Below are positions 25,643 to 34,331 of a DNA stretch of 64,000 bases, piece after piece. Source of the DNA: Streptomyces sp. HSG2 (GTDB taxonomy: Bacteria > Actinomycetota > Actinomycetes > Streptomycetales > Streptomycetaceae); contig NZ_CP066801.1 in assembly GCF_016598575.1 (NCBI RefSeq), forward strand, positions 3,162,001 through 3,226,000, read 5' to 3'. The translations under genes and the position numbers were made by a program. A model generated the notes under the pieces. That model was not told the DNA's origin. It worked only from the letters and a program-made list of their open reading frames with translations, and did not search any database. How positions within the stretch are numbered: the stretch's first letter is position 1; every line of letters begins with the position of its first letter.

Positions 25643-26491
25643 GTGGTCAGGGCTCTTCGTGGGTCACGGCGCGGGCTCGTTTCGTCGCTCGCGATATGCC
25701 TGCTCGCTCAGGCCGCGTTCACCGCGGGATGCTCCGCCGGGTCGGCGGACACCGGGGCCGAGGGGGAGTCCGCCGCCCGGTCGCCCGACGGCGCCGGTTC
25801 ATCCTCGGCCTCCGCCACCCCCACGGTGCCCCGGGCCGCGCGTTCCTTCCGGCCCGAGCCCGACCTGCTTCCCCGGGACCGGGCGGCGGCGCTGCGCCTG
25901 GCCCGAGCGGTCGCCCTTCTCCCCGAGGACTGGGGCGCGGGCTTCGTCGCGCAGGACCCGCCGGAGAGCGATCCGGACACCTGGGCCGTGCTCGACGACG
26001 ACTGCCGCTGGACCAGGAAACCCTTGCCCCAAGGCGTGCTCACCGCGCTCTCCCGCTACAGCGAACTCCCCGTCGGCGAAGGGGGGGAGGCGGTCCAGGT
26101 GTCCGCCGTCGTCACCGTCCACACCACCGAAGCGGGCGCCGACGACCGGCTCAACGCCAGTCTGGAGGAGGCCATGCGCTGCTCGCGGCAGGAGCTTCGA
26201 CCGGGCCGTTGGATCGAGAACCTGAACTCCGCGGAGCAACCGCCTGGAGCGGACGGCAGCTACGCGGAGGACTCCGTCTTCGAGGTGGGCGTGCAGGGTG
26301 AGGGCAGCGGCGATGGTGCCACCGTGCTGCCCTTCCGCTGGGCCGTGGACCGGCTCGGGCCGGTCACCGTGGCCGTCTCGGTGCGGGCGGCGGCGAGCGA
26401 GGACGCGCCCGACCCCGGCACACTCCAGTCGCGAGGCCTGATCGTCATGGGCGCTCGCCTCGTCGACCTCCTGGAAGGCGGCGACCGGTGA
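25643..26491 (+). CDS. Putative lipoprotein upstream of kinase pair
   Basis: A 282-aa exported protein. The signal peptide MVRALRGSRRGLVSSLAICLL ends in the lipobox FTAGC with Cys near residue 31. A Ser/Ala/Pro linker follows to about residue 65. The folded part has two Cys (DDDCRWTR and AMRCSRQEL) that could bridge. I do not recognise the domain. The GTG start is preceded by GGGGGT. Its stop overlaps the GTG of the following kinase gene by 4 nt, so the product is probably co-expressed with the two kinase/sensor fusions and may act with their extracellular domains. Confidence 0.72.
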   Translation: MVRALRGSRRGLVSSLAICLLAQAAFTAGCSAGSADTGAEGESAARSPDGAGSSSASATPTVPRAARSFRPEPDLLPRDRAAALRLARAVALLPEDWGAGFVAQDPPESDPDTWAVLDDDCRWTRKPLPQGVLTALSRYSELPVGEGGEAVQVSAVVTVHTTEAGADDRLNASLEEAMRCSRQELRPGRWIENLNSAEQPPGADGSYAEDSVFEVGVQGEGSGDGATVLPFRWAVDRLGPVTVAVSVRAAASEDAPDPGTLQSRGLIVMGARLVDLLEGGDR

Positions 26492-28812
26492 GATCGCTGG
26501 GCCCCGCGGATCCCGCGACGGTCGCCGGACACCGCCTCCTCGGCCGGCTCGGCGAGGGTGGCATGGGCGTGGTCTACCTTGCCCGGTCGCCAGGCGCTGC
26601 CTTGGTGGCGCTGAAGGTGGTGCACGCCGACTTCGCCCGCGACGAGGGGTTCCGTGACCGCTTCCGCCGGGAGGTGGAGACGCTGAGCAGAGTCCGCAAC
26701 CCCTGGATCGTGCCCCTGCTGGCCGCCGACCCGGACGCCCCGGCGCCCTGGCTCGCCACCGCCTTCGTCGCCGGCCCCTCCCTGGCGGAGGCCGTCGCCG
26801 CCCACGGGCCCCTGCCCCAGCCGACCCTCCGGGTACTCGGGGCCCGCCTCGCCGGGGCCCTGCGCGACGTGCACGACGCCGGGTTGGTGCATCGGGACGT
26901 CAAGCCCGGCAATGTTCTGCTCGCCCTGGACGGCCCCCGGCTCATCGACTTCGGCATCGCCCGCGAACCGGGGGACACCTCCCTGACAGCGACCGGCGTG
27001 GTGGTCGGCACCCCGGGCTTCCTCGCCCCCGAGCAGATCGACGGGGCCGGGCGGGCGGAGGTCGGCCCACCCGCCGACATCTTCGCCCTGGGCTGCGTCC
27101 TCGCCTACGCGGCGACCGGCAGACCGCCCTTCGGTACCGGCCCGGTGGACGCCCTCCTGTTCCGCGCCGTGCACGAGAGCGCCGACCTCGACGGGGTGCC
27201 GGCCGGTGTGGCGCCGACCCTGAGGGCATGCCTCGAGAAGAGCGCCGAACTCCGCCCCGGCGCGCGCGACCTCCTACGATCCCTCGACCCGTCCGGCGCC
27301 GAGGACGGCGCCCCGGCCGCTTCCGGTCCGCGCCCGCCGGACGGCGGTGCCGAGGTCGGGGGCGAGGAGACGTCCTGGCTCCCGGAGCGCGTGACCCGGC
27401 TCGTCGCCGCCCGCGCGGCCGAGGGAGCCGCGCTCCCGGACATCGCCCCCACCGAGGTGGACGCGAACCCGGTCCCGCAGGCGCCCGCCCCGGCCGACCC
27501 CGCGTCGCGTTCCCCGGCTCCGGACGGGGCCGGGACCGCGCCCGACGCCGAGCGCGGTCCCGGCGGCGCCGATCCGCTCGGCGTCCCAGAGGCGCGCCGG
27601 CCCGACGGGCGTCCGCCGCGGCGCCGGTTCCTCCTGCTCGCGGGTGGTGCGGTGGCCGTCGCCGCCGGTGGAGCGGCCCTCGGGTGGCGGGGCGACCGCG
27701 AGACCCCCGGGCCGGCCGCCACCGGCGAGCCCGGGCACACCCTGGGCCTCCAGGCCGACCTGACCGGGTCCGGGAAGAGCGTCGGCCTGGCGCAGGAACG
27801 GGGTGTGCGGTTGGCCGTGGACGAGTTCAACGCCCGCCCGGACGTCCCCTTCCCGCTCGCCTTGGAAGTCCGGGACGACGCCGGCGACCCCGGACGGTCC
27901 GCGGCCGTCGCCGAGGAGTTCGTCGCGGACCCCTCCGTCGTCGCCGTGATCGGCCCGACCGGCGACGCGGAGGCCGCCACGGCGCTGCCCGTCTACGACC
28001 GCGCCCTGCTGCCCGTGGTGACGGTCTCGGCGGGCGCCGTCAAGCTCCTCGTCCTCGGCGCCCGTTCCTTCGCCCAGGCCACACCGGGAGATTCCCAACT
28101 TCCCTTCTTCCTCACCGCCCACCTCCGTGACGCAGCCCGCTCCGGCACCGTCGGCGTCGTCTACGACCGCAGCGCCGGCGACCACGGCTGGGAGGTCACC
28201 GGCGTGCTCAGCCGCGTCCTCGACCGCTATCAGCGCCCCTTCGTCCCGAAGGTGATCAGCTCGCTGCGCGTGGACCTCGGCCCCACGGTCGAGGAACTGC
28301 TCGCCGAAGAGGTCGACGCCGTGGTCTTCGCGGGGCCGCCCGACCGGGCCGGTCGGCTGGCCGAGGCGCTCGGCGTCCGCGGGTTCGACGGCCCCCGCAT
28401 GGGCTTCGACCCGCTCCTCGACCCCCGCTTCCTCACCGCCGCGGGCCAGGCCGCCGAGGGCTGGGTCATCGTGGCCCCCGCCCTGGACCCCGAAACCCAC
28501 GCCTCGGGGCGGCCCTTCGCCGCCGCGCACCGGAAACGTTTCGGCGCCCAGGCCGCCCCCTTCGCCGCCGAGGCGTACGACGCCACCGGACTCGTCCTGC
28601 ACGCGCTGGCCGAGCTGCCCGCCCGCCGTCGCGAACGCGGCGACCTCGCCACGGCGATCCGCACCACCACCTACGAGGGCGTCACCCAGGAGCTGAGCTT
28701 CACCCCGGACAACGGGGCCCGCACCCTCGACCAGACCGGCGTGTACCTGTGGACGGTGGAGGACGGCCGGTTCCGCTGTCTCGGCCCCGCCCCCTTCGGC
28801 CCGCCCGTCTGA
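26488..28812 (+). CDS. Bifunctional Ser/Thr protein kinase / ABC-type substrate-binding protein (copy 1)
   Basis: A 774-aa one-pass membrane receptor kinase. Residues ~15-275 are a Hanks-type kinase with GEGGMG at 22-27, the ATP lysine in ALKVV near 43, HRDVKPGN at 135-142 and DFG at 154-156. A Pro/Ala-rich linker leads to one membrane span near residues 377-400, preceded by RRRFLLL. The rest (GHTLGLQADLTGSGKSVG onward) is a branched-chain-amino-acid-type periplasmic-binding fold outside the cell. It overlaps the lipoprotein gene by 4 nt and copy 2 by 1 nt. The likely role is to sense a small ligand and phosphorylate cytosolic targets. Confidence 0.88.
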   Translation: MRSLGPADPATVAGHRLLGRLGEGGMGVVYLARSPGAALVALKVVHADFARDEGFRDRFRREVETLSRVRNPWIVPLLAADPDAPAPWLATAFVAGPSLAEAVAAHGPLPQPTLRVLGARLAGALRDVHDAGLVHRDVKPGNVLLALDGPRLIDFGIAREPGDTSLTATGVVVGTPGFLAPEQIDGAGRAEVGPPADIFALGCVLAYAATGRPPFGTGPVDALLFRAVHESADLDGVPAGVAPTLRACLEKSAELRPGARDLLRSLDPSGAEDGAPAASGPRPPDGGAEVGGEETSWLPERVTRLVAARAAEGAALPDIAPTEVDANPVPQAPAPADPASRSPAPDGAGTAPDAERGPGGADPLGVPEARRPDGRPPRRRFLLLAGGAVAVAAGGAALGWRGDRETPGPAATGEPGHTLGLQADLTGSGKSVGLAQERGVRLAVDEFNARPDVPFPLALEVRDDAGDPGRSAAVAEEFVADPSVVAVIGPTGDAEAATALPVYDRALLPVVTVSAGAVKLLVLGARSFAQATPGDSQLPFFLTAHLRDAARSGTVGVVYDRSAGDHGWEVTGVLSRVLDRYQRPFVPKVISSLRVDLGPTVEELLAEEVDAVVFAGPPDRAGRLAEALGVRGFDGPRMGFDPLLDPRFLTAAGQAAEGWVIVAPALDPETHASGRPFAAAHRKRFGAQAAPFAAEAYDATGLVLHALAELPARRRERGDLATAIRTTTYEGVTQELSFTPDNGARTLDQTGVYLWTVEDGRFRCLGPAPFGPPV

Positions 28813-31001
28813 TGCCGCCGCTTCTGCCCTCCGACCCCTCCCGTATCGGCCCGTACCGCCTGCTGGGGCGGCTCGGCGCGGGCGGCATGGGCGTGGTCTA
28901 CCTCGGGCGCGCGCCCGGTGGCGCCCTGGTGGCGGTCAAGGCGATCCGCTCCGCGTACGCCGACGACCTCGCCTTCCGCGCCCGCTTCCGACGCGAGGTC
29001 CGGACCGCCGGTCGGGTCCGCGACCCTAGGGTGGCGCGGCTCCTGGACGCCGACGCCGAGGGAGACCCACCGTGGCTGGCCACGGTCTTCGTCCCCGGCC
29101 CGTCGCTGGCCGAGGCGGTGACCGAGTGCGGCCCGCTCCCGGAGACCTCCACCGCCGCACTGGGCGCCCGGCTGGCCGGGGCGCTGCGGGCCGTGCACGG
29201 CGTCGGACTGGTGCATCGGGACGTCAAGCCGGGGAACGTCCTGCTCGCCCTGGACGGCCCCCGGCTCATCGACTTCGGCATCGCCCGCGCCCCCCGGGAC
29301 ACCGCGCTCACCGGAACCGGCGCCGTCGTCGGCTCCCCGGGCTTCCTCTCCCCGGAGCAGGCCCGGGGAGCGGGACGGGAGGTCGGCCCGTCCGCCGACG
29401 TGTTCTCGCTGGGATGTCTGCTGGCCTACGCCGCCACCGGCGACCGGCCCTTCGGCACCGGCTCGCCCGCCGCCGTCCTCATGCGCACCGTCTACCGGGA
29501 ACCGGACCTGGCCCGGCTGCCCGCCGGGCTCCTGCCCCTCGTGCGCGCCTGCCTCGACAAGGACCCGGCTCGCCGCCCCGACACCGCGCGGGTCGCCTCC
29601 GAGCTGCGCGACGTGGCGGACCCCGAGGACTGGGCACCCGAGCCCGTCGTCCGACTGATCGCACGGCACTCCGTCGAGGCGCTGGACCTCCCGCCCGCCC
29701 CGGACACCCGGCCGGACACCCCCCGCCGCGTGGGAGCCGAACCGGCCGCCTCCACCCTCGCCGCGTGGGAGACCGAGGCCGAGGGCCCGCGCCGTGCCCG
29801 CGCCTCGCGAAGACGCCTGCTCGCCTGGGGCGCGGCGACGGCCGCCGCCGCCACAGCCGGCACGGTCGGACGGTGGGCGCTCGCGAGCCCAGAGCCCCCG
29901 GCCGGCAACGCCCCCGGTCGACGGGAGAGACACACCGTGGCCCTCCACGCCGATCTCTCCGGTCCGGGGCAGGCGGTCGGCCGGGCCCAGGAGCGTGGCA
30001 TCCGCATCGCGCTGGCCGAGATCAACGCCGACTCCCCGGACCTTCTGCTCGACCTCGCGGTCCACGACGACGGCGGCGACCCGGACCGCGCCCGTGCCAT
30101 AGCGGACGAACTCACCGCCGACGACTCCGTCCTCGCCCTGCTCGGCCCCACCGACACCGGCTGTGCCGAGGCCGTGATCGAGCGCTGTCAGCGGGCGCTC
30201 CTCGCGTGCGTGTCCGTCTCGCTGGGGTCCCTGCCTGTCGAACTCCAGGTCCAGCGTGTCAACGTGGCCACCTGCCCCAGTGACGAGGCCCTCGCCGTGC
30301 TCCTGGCAGCCCACCTCGTGCACGTCGCCCACACCCGACACACCGTGCTGCTCCCCGACGCCGCTCTCGGGGAGATGGGCTGGCTCGTGTGCGCCCACAC
30401 GGACGAGGCCCTGGGCTCCGATGTCCGGACCGACCGATGGGCCGTCGACGTCGATACCGACACCGACGGATTCGACGGGATCGCCGCGCGGGTCGTCGAG
30501 TCCGGTGCCGACGCCGTCGTCTTCGTCGGGACCGCCCGGCGGTCGGCGTCGCTCGCCGGCGCGCTGCGGAGGGCGGACTTCTCCGGAGATCGGCTCGGCA
30601 CCTACCACGCCATGACCGGTGAACTTCTCGCCGTGCCGGAGGAGGACACCCGGGGCTGGCTCTTCGCCGCCCCTTTTCTCGACCCCTCGGACGTGGCCTC
30701 CGCCGCGCCGTTCGTCGCCGCCTATCGTCGCCGCCATGACGACTCCGAGCCGCCCCGCTACGCGGCCGAGGCCTACGACGCCGCCCACTTCCTGGCCCGG
30801 GCCGTCGCGGAACTGGGCGGCACGCCCGTCGAACGGGGCGGCCTCGTACGGCAACTGCGCGAGACCCGCCACGAGGGTGTCACCAAGGTGCTCCAGTGGG
30901 ACCCCGCGACCTCCGTCTACTACCGGGACGCCCACCATCTGTTCGCCGTGGCCGACGGTTCCTTCGCCCATCGGGGCCGGATGTCCGACATCACCGCGTG
31001 A
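28812..31001 (+). CDS. Bifunctional Ser/Thr protein kinase / ABC-type substrate-binding protein (copy 2)
   Basis: A 729-aa paralogue with the same order of parts. The kinase has GAGGMG, AVKAI, HRDVKPGN near residues 134-141 and DFG near 153. A linker and a membrane span near residues 333-357 follow (preceded by SRRRLLAWG). The outer substrate-binding domain starts at HTVALHADLSGPGQAVGRAQ. The inner ATG (MPPLLPSD) was chosen because it overlaps the previous stop as TGATG. The stretch around HRDVKPGNVLLALDGPRLID is identical in both copies, while the outer domains differ more, which suggests duplication followed by change of ligand. Confidence 0.87.
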   Translation: MPPLLPSDPSRIGPYRLLGRLGAGGMGVVYLGRAPGGALVAVKAIRSAYADDLAFRARFRREVRTAGRVRDPRVARLLDADAEGDPPWLATVFVPGPSLAEAVTECGPLPETSTAALGARLAGALRAVHGVGLVHRDVKPGNVLLALDGPRLIDFGIARAPRDTALTGTGAVVGSPGFLSPEQARGAGREVGPSADVFSLGCLLAYAATGDRPFGTGSPAAVLMRTVYREPDLARLPAGLLPLVRACLDKDPARRPDTARVASELRDVADPEDWAPEPVVRLIARHSVEALDLPPAPDTRPDTPRRVGAEPAASTLAAWETEAEGPRRARASRRRLLAWGAATAAAATAGTVGRWALASPEPPAGNAPGRRERHTVALHADLSGPGQAVGRAQERGIRIALAEINADSPDLLLDLAVHDDGGDPDRARAIADELTADDSVLALLGPTDTGCAEAVIERCQRALLACVSVSLGSLPVELQVQRVNVATCPSDEALAVLLAAHLVHVAHTRHTVLLPDAALGEMGWLVCAHTDEALGSDVRTDRWAVDVDTDTDGFDGIAARVVESGADAVVFVGTARRSASLAGALRRADFSGDRLGTYHAMTGELLAVPEEDTRGWLFAAPFLDPSDVASAAPFVAAYRRRHDDSEPPRYAAEAYDAAHFLARAVAELGGTPVERGGLVRQLRETRHEGVTKVLQWDPATSVYYRDAHHLFAVADGSFAHRGRMSDITA

Positions 31002-31044
31002 CGCGCGCCGGCGCCGAGCGCCGTGACACGCGGGCGGGCGTCGC

Positions 31045-31944
31045 TCACGCCGTCCCCGCCTCCCCGACCGGGAGACGCAACCGCGTCGCCACCTCGGTCA
31101 GGGTGGCACCCAGCGGCAGGGCGACGCGGGTCACGGCATGGGTGTCCCCACGTGTCGGGTCCCGGTTGACGATGAGCACCGGCTTGCCGAGCCCGGCCGC
31201 GAGGCGGACGAACCGCAGCCCGGACATCACGGTGAGCGACGACCCCAGGACCAGCAAGGAGGTCGCGGACCTCACCAGGGCGCGGCACCGCGCGACCCGC
31301 GCCGGCGGCACCGCTTCCCCGAAGAACACCACGTCCGGCTTGAGTACACCCCCGCAGACGTCGCACGGCACCACACGGAAGTCCCCCACCCGCGCTTCGG
31401 CGAGGTCGGCGTCGCCGTCCGGGTTGAGCCCCGCCACGACCGGCGCGAAGCCCTCGTTGGCCCGGGACAGCCGCACGGCCAGTGCGGCGCGCGGGCTCGA
31501 CACGCCGCAGGACAGGCAGACGACCCGATCCAACCCGCCGTGCAACTCGACGACGTCCGCACTCCCCGCCGCCTGGTGCAGCCCGTCCACGTTCTGCGTG
31601 ATCACGCCGGAGAGCAGGCCGCCTCGCTCGAAGGCCGCGACGGCCCGGTGCCCGGCGTTGGGGCGGGCCCGGCTGAACGTGCGCAGTCCGAGGTGGCTGC
31701 GCGCCCAGTAGCGACGGCGTGCCCTGGGGTCGGCGACGAAGTCCTGGTACGTCATCGGGGTGTGTCGTTCCAGGCTGCCGCCCTCGCTCCGGTAGTCGGG
31801 GATGCCCGACTCCGTGGACAGTCCCGCCCCGCTCAGCACCAGCACCCCGCCCGCCGCCAGTGCCTCGGCGACCGGCTCCGGGTCCGTGCCCGCCGGAGGA
31901 AGGTCCCCGGTGGGCGTCCAGCTCAGCGTGGGGCGCGTGCGCAT
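31045..31944 (-). CDS. NAD-dependent protein deacylase, Sir2 family
   Basis: A 299-aa sirtuin. Motifs are GAGLSTESGIPDYRS near residues 39-53, TQNVDGLH, the catalytic His in ELHGG, and two Cys pairs (CLSC, CDVC) for structural zinc. KPDVVFFGE and VLGSSLTVMSG follow. It should remove acyl groups from lysines using NAD+. It is on the opposite strand to the kinases and convergent with them. TACCCT lies 7 nt before the ATG with no Shine-Dalgarno, so the mRNA may be leaderless. Confidence 0.9.
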   Translation of the reverse strand: MRTRPTLSWTPTGDLPPAGTDPEPVAEALAAGGVLVLSGAGLSTESGIPDYRSEGGSLERHTPMTYQDFVADPRARRRYWARSHLGLRTFSRARPNAGHRAVAAFERGGLLSGVITQNVDGLHQAAGSADVVELHGGLDRVVCLSCGVSSPRAALAVRLSRANEGFAPVVAGLNPDGDADLAEARVGDFRVVPCDVCGGVLKPDVVFFGEAVPPARVARCRALVRSATSLLVLGSSLTVMSGLRFVRLAAGLGKPVLIVNRDPTRGDTHAVTRVALPLGATLTEVATRLRLPVGEAGTA

Positions 31945-32013
31945 ATCGCCCAGGGTACGGTCCGTCGGGCCCGGTCCGTAGGGCCCGACGGGTTCGCGTG
32001 CTCCGGAGCGAGG

Positions 32014-32379
32014 TCAGTCGGTGGGCGAGACGAATTCGGGTTGGTCGAGCAGGCGCAGCCAACTGCCGTCGGGCTGGCGACGCACGACCTGTGCGCGGGC
32101 TCCGGACCCGTCGCGGGGTGGGGTGGAGGTGAGTGCGATGTCCTCGCCGACCAGCGTCGGCAGAGGCGCCTCGGGCTCGAAGTGGGGGCGGTCGGCGAGG
32201 ACGCGTTCCCACAAGGCCCGGATCGCCTCGCGACCCACCGTCCGGGCGCCGGGCGGATAGGCCATCACCGCTCCCTCCTCGTAGAGGGCGGCGACCCCGG
32301 CGGCGTCTCCGGCGTTGGAGCGTTCGACGAACAGGCGCGTGATGTCCTCGGGGCACATGGCCTTCTCGCGGTCCGGCAT
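32014..32379 (-). CDS. NTF2-like / SnoaL-like family protein
   Basis: A 121-aa cone-shaped NTF2-fold protein. The N-terminal helix (DITRLFVERSNAGDAAGVAALYEEGAVM) and the strand pattern ending RRQPDGSWLRLLDQPEF are typical. Members include isomerases, small-molecule-binding proteins and ketosteroid-isomerase relatives, so no reaction can be assigned. CAGGAG sits 8 nt before the ATG chosen; a longer frame upstream lacks support. It is divergent from the LysR gene, its likely regulator. Confidence 0.8.
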   Translation of the reverse strand: MPDREKAMCPEDITRLFVERSNAGDAAGVAALYEEGAVMAYPPGARTVGREAIRALWERVLADRPHFEPEAPLPTLVGEDIALTSTPPRDGSGARAQVVRRQPDGSWLRLLDQPEFVSPTD

Positions 32380-32446
32380 GGGTCCACTCCTGTTCCTGGG
32401 GATTCGACGCCTCCCAGCCTGGCCGCCCGACATTCACAAGTCCAAC

Positions 32447-32472
32447 AGATGAATCTACTGGCATCTAGAATC
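32447..32472. promoter_or_regulatory. Candidate LysR operator and -10 box in the divergent promoter
   Basis: AGATG (32447-32451) and CATCT (32462-32466) form an inverted repeat with a 10-nt centre. Just downstream is TAGAAT (32466-32471), a -10-like box 8 nt before the LysR start. The 100-bp divergent gap is the place where a LysR protein normally binds. Confidence 0.4.
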
Positions 32473-32479
32473 AGCAGTC

Positions 32480-33370
32480 ATGGAGTTGAGGCAGCTGGAG
32501 TACTTCGTCGCGGTCGCCGAGGAACGGAGCTTCACCGGTGCGGCGGAGCGCGTGCATATCAGTCAGTCCGGGGTCAGCGCTCAGATTCGTCGGCTGGAAC
32601 GCGAGGTCGGAGCGGAGCTGTTCGACCGCTCCACGCGCGCCGTCGCGTTGACGGCGGCCGGGAAGGCGGCGTTGGAACACGCCCGCGCCGCCCTCGCCGC
32701 GGCCGGGTCCCTCGGGCAGGCCGTGGGCGAGGTCACCGACCTGATCAGAGGCCGACTCACCGTCGGGATGGTCGTCGGCTGCACTCTCGCGCCGTTGTTC
32801 GACGCCCTCTCCGCGTTTCACCAAGCCCATCCCGGCGTGCGGGTGGGCCTGTTCGAGGACAACTCCGACCGGCTCGTGGACGGTGTGCGAGCCGGTGCCG
32901 TCGACCTGGCGCTCGTCGGGACCGCGCACACCAGCCACGAAGGACTGGACACACTGACCGTCGTCAGGGAGCGCCTCGTCGTGGCGGTCCCGGCCGGGCA
33001 TCCGTTGGCGAAGCCGGGGCGGGCCACTCTGCGCGACCTGCTCGCTCATCCGATCGTGTGCATGCCGCGTGGAACCGGTCTGCGCACGGTGTTCGACCAG
33101 GCCTGTGCCGCCCGCAACCTTCAGCCCGAGATCGCCCTGCAAGCCAGTGCCGCCGACGCCATCGTCGGACTCGCCGAGCGCGGCTTCGGAGCGGCGGTCC
33201 TCAGTGAGTCCATGGCCCTCCACTACCGTGACCGCCTCACCGCACGCGTCATCGACGACCTCGAAGAACCCGCGATGCTCGCCCTGGTCGCCAAGTCCTC
33301 GCACGGGCCCGCCGCGCGTGAGCTGCTCGCGCACGGTCGGCGGGCCTTCGCCGCGTGGGGGCAGGCGTGA
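32480..33370 (+). CDS. LysR family transcriptional regulator
   Basis: A 296-aa regulator. The N-terminal winged helix-turn-helix covers residues 1-60 (MELRQLEYFVAVAEERSFTG, RVHISQSGVSAQIRRLERE). The periplasmic-binding-like effector domain runs from about residue 88 to the end. It is divergently placed against the NTF2-like gene, a common arrangement for a regulator and its target. No Shine-Dalgarno is visible. The effector is unknown. Confidence 0.9.
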   Translation: MELRQLEYFVAVAEERSFTGAAERVHISQSGVSAQIRRLEREVGAELFDRSTRAVALTAAGKAALEHARAALAAAGSLGQAVGEVTDLIRGRLTVGMVVGCTLAPLFDALSAFHQAHPGVRVGLFEDNSDRLVDGVRAGAVDLALVGTAHTSHEGLDTLTVVRERLVVAVPAGHPLAKPGRATLRDLLAHPIVCMPRGTGLRTVFDQACAARNLQPEIALQASAADAIVGLAERGFGAAVLSESMALHYRDRLTARVIDDLEEPAMLALVAKSSHGPAARELLAHGRRAFAAWGQA

Positions 33371-33613
33371 CCTCGGCGTCGACCGCTTCGCCCGACGCGG
33401 GTCCGCCCCCGGACGGGACAGGGCCGGTTGGTCGAGCCGACCGCGCCTACGGCGGCGGGTACCGGCGGCGAGGTGGCGGCCGGCTCGGTCACGTGAGAGA
33501 CCCGGAGGGCCAGTCGGAGGTCACGTCGGGGCAGATCGCCGTGGATGCTCGCGTGAACGCCGGGCTCCGGCCGCCCCCGGGGCGTTCGGATCCGGCGGCC
33601 CGGCGGGGCGGGT

Positions 33614-33641
33614 TTGACCTTCGGCGACCCCGGGGTAATCT
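33614..33641 (+). promoter_or_regulatory. Candidate promoter of the S10 operon
   Basis: TTGACC (33614-33619) and TAATCT (33636-33641), 16 nt apart, are a good principal-sigma match. A second candidate lies just downstream: TTGGCG (33653-33658) with CAGACT (33678-33683). The leader would be about 320-360 nt. Confidence 0.55.
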
Positions 33642-33921
33642 CTTCGGCCCGATTGGCGCCCGAGCCGCCCCTTGTGGCAGACTGTCCGAGTTGCTCGGTC
33701 GAGTGTTGATGTTGCGCGCCTCCCGCCGGGAGGACCGAAAGCGAGTCCCACAGTACTCGTCGCCCCGTTCGGGGCGGACGTACGGGAATCTTTCGGGAAG
33801 CGTCTGCGCGGCGCCGGCCAGGCACCCGGTGGGCCTTTCGCCCCCGGCCCGCGGTTCCGGAAGGGTCCGCGCCTCCCCGGCAGGGATGCTCGTCCAAGGG
33901 ACATCCGTGTCAGCGAGAGTG

Positions 33922-33946
33922 CGACACGCCCGACCGCGTGGGCCGG
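33922..33946 (+). promoter_or_regulatory. Shared ribosomal-leader motif upstream of rpsJ
   Basis: A 25-nt segment starts CGACAC and contains the same core CCCGACCGCGTGGG as the rpsL leader. It is identical at 23 of 25 positions and lies 59 nt before the rpsJ start. GCCC and GGGC at the core edges could form a short stem here. Confidence 0.6.
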
Positions 33947-34005
33947 AGTGAAGGCAGGAAACTCCGGGTTCCGGAGCGTTAGAGAGACAGGACTACGAAG
34001 TAGCC

Positions 34006-34314
34006 ATGGCGGGACAGAAGATCCGCATCCGGCTCAAGGCCTACGACCACGAGGTCATCGACTCCTCGGCGAAGAAGATCGTCGAGACGGTGACCCGTAC
34101 TGGTGCGTCGGTCGCGGGCCCGGTGCCGCTGCCCACTGAGAAGAACGTGTACTGCGTCATCAAGTCGCCGCACAAGTACAAGGACTCGCGCGAGCACTTC
34201 GAGATGCGCACGCACAAGCGCCTGATCGACATCCTCGACCCGACGCCCAAGACCGTTGACTCCCTGATGCGACTCGACCTCCCGGCCGGTGTCGACATCG
34301 AGATCAAGCTCTGA
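34006..34314 (+). CDS. rpsJ: 30S ribosomal protein S10
   Basis: A 102-aa S10 of the 30S head, also the NusE component of Nus antitermination complexes. [30 protein letters not shown] and [21 protein letters not shown] segments are present. It is the first gene of the S10 array, behind a long structured leader. rplC starts 17 nt after its stop. Confidence 0.97.
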   Translation: MAGQKIRIRLKAYDHEVIDSSAKKIVETVTRTGASVAGPVPLPTEKNVYCVIKSPHKYKDSREHFEMRTHKRLIDILDPTPKTVDSLMRLDLPAGVDIEIKL

Positions 34315-34331
34315 GGCCGGTGATCTGAGAG

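Larger units (their letters stand above)
33371..34005 (+). other. Long leader and promoter region of the S10 operon
   Basis: 635 bp without a supportable gene. It contains two candidate promoters, several hairpins and the shared ribosomal-leader motif. CCTCCC/GGGAGG (33719-33733) and GCCCC/GGGGC with flanking CGTC/GACG (33759-33780) are the clearest stems. GTGTC (33907-33911) can pair with GACAC (33923-33927) at the edge of the motif. In E. coli L4 controls the S10 operon through such a leader; the controlling protein here is unknown. Confidence 0.5.
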
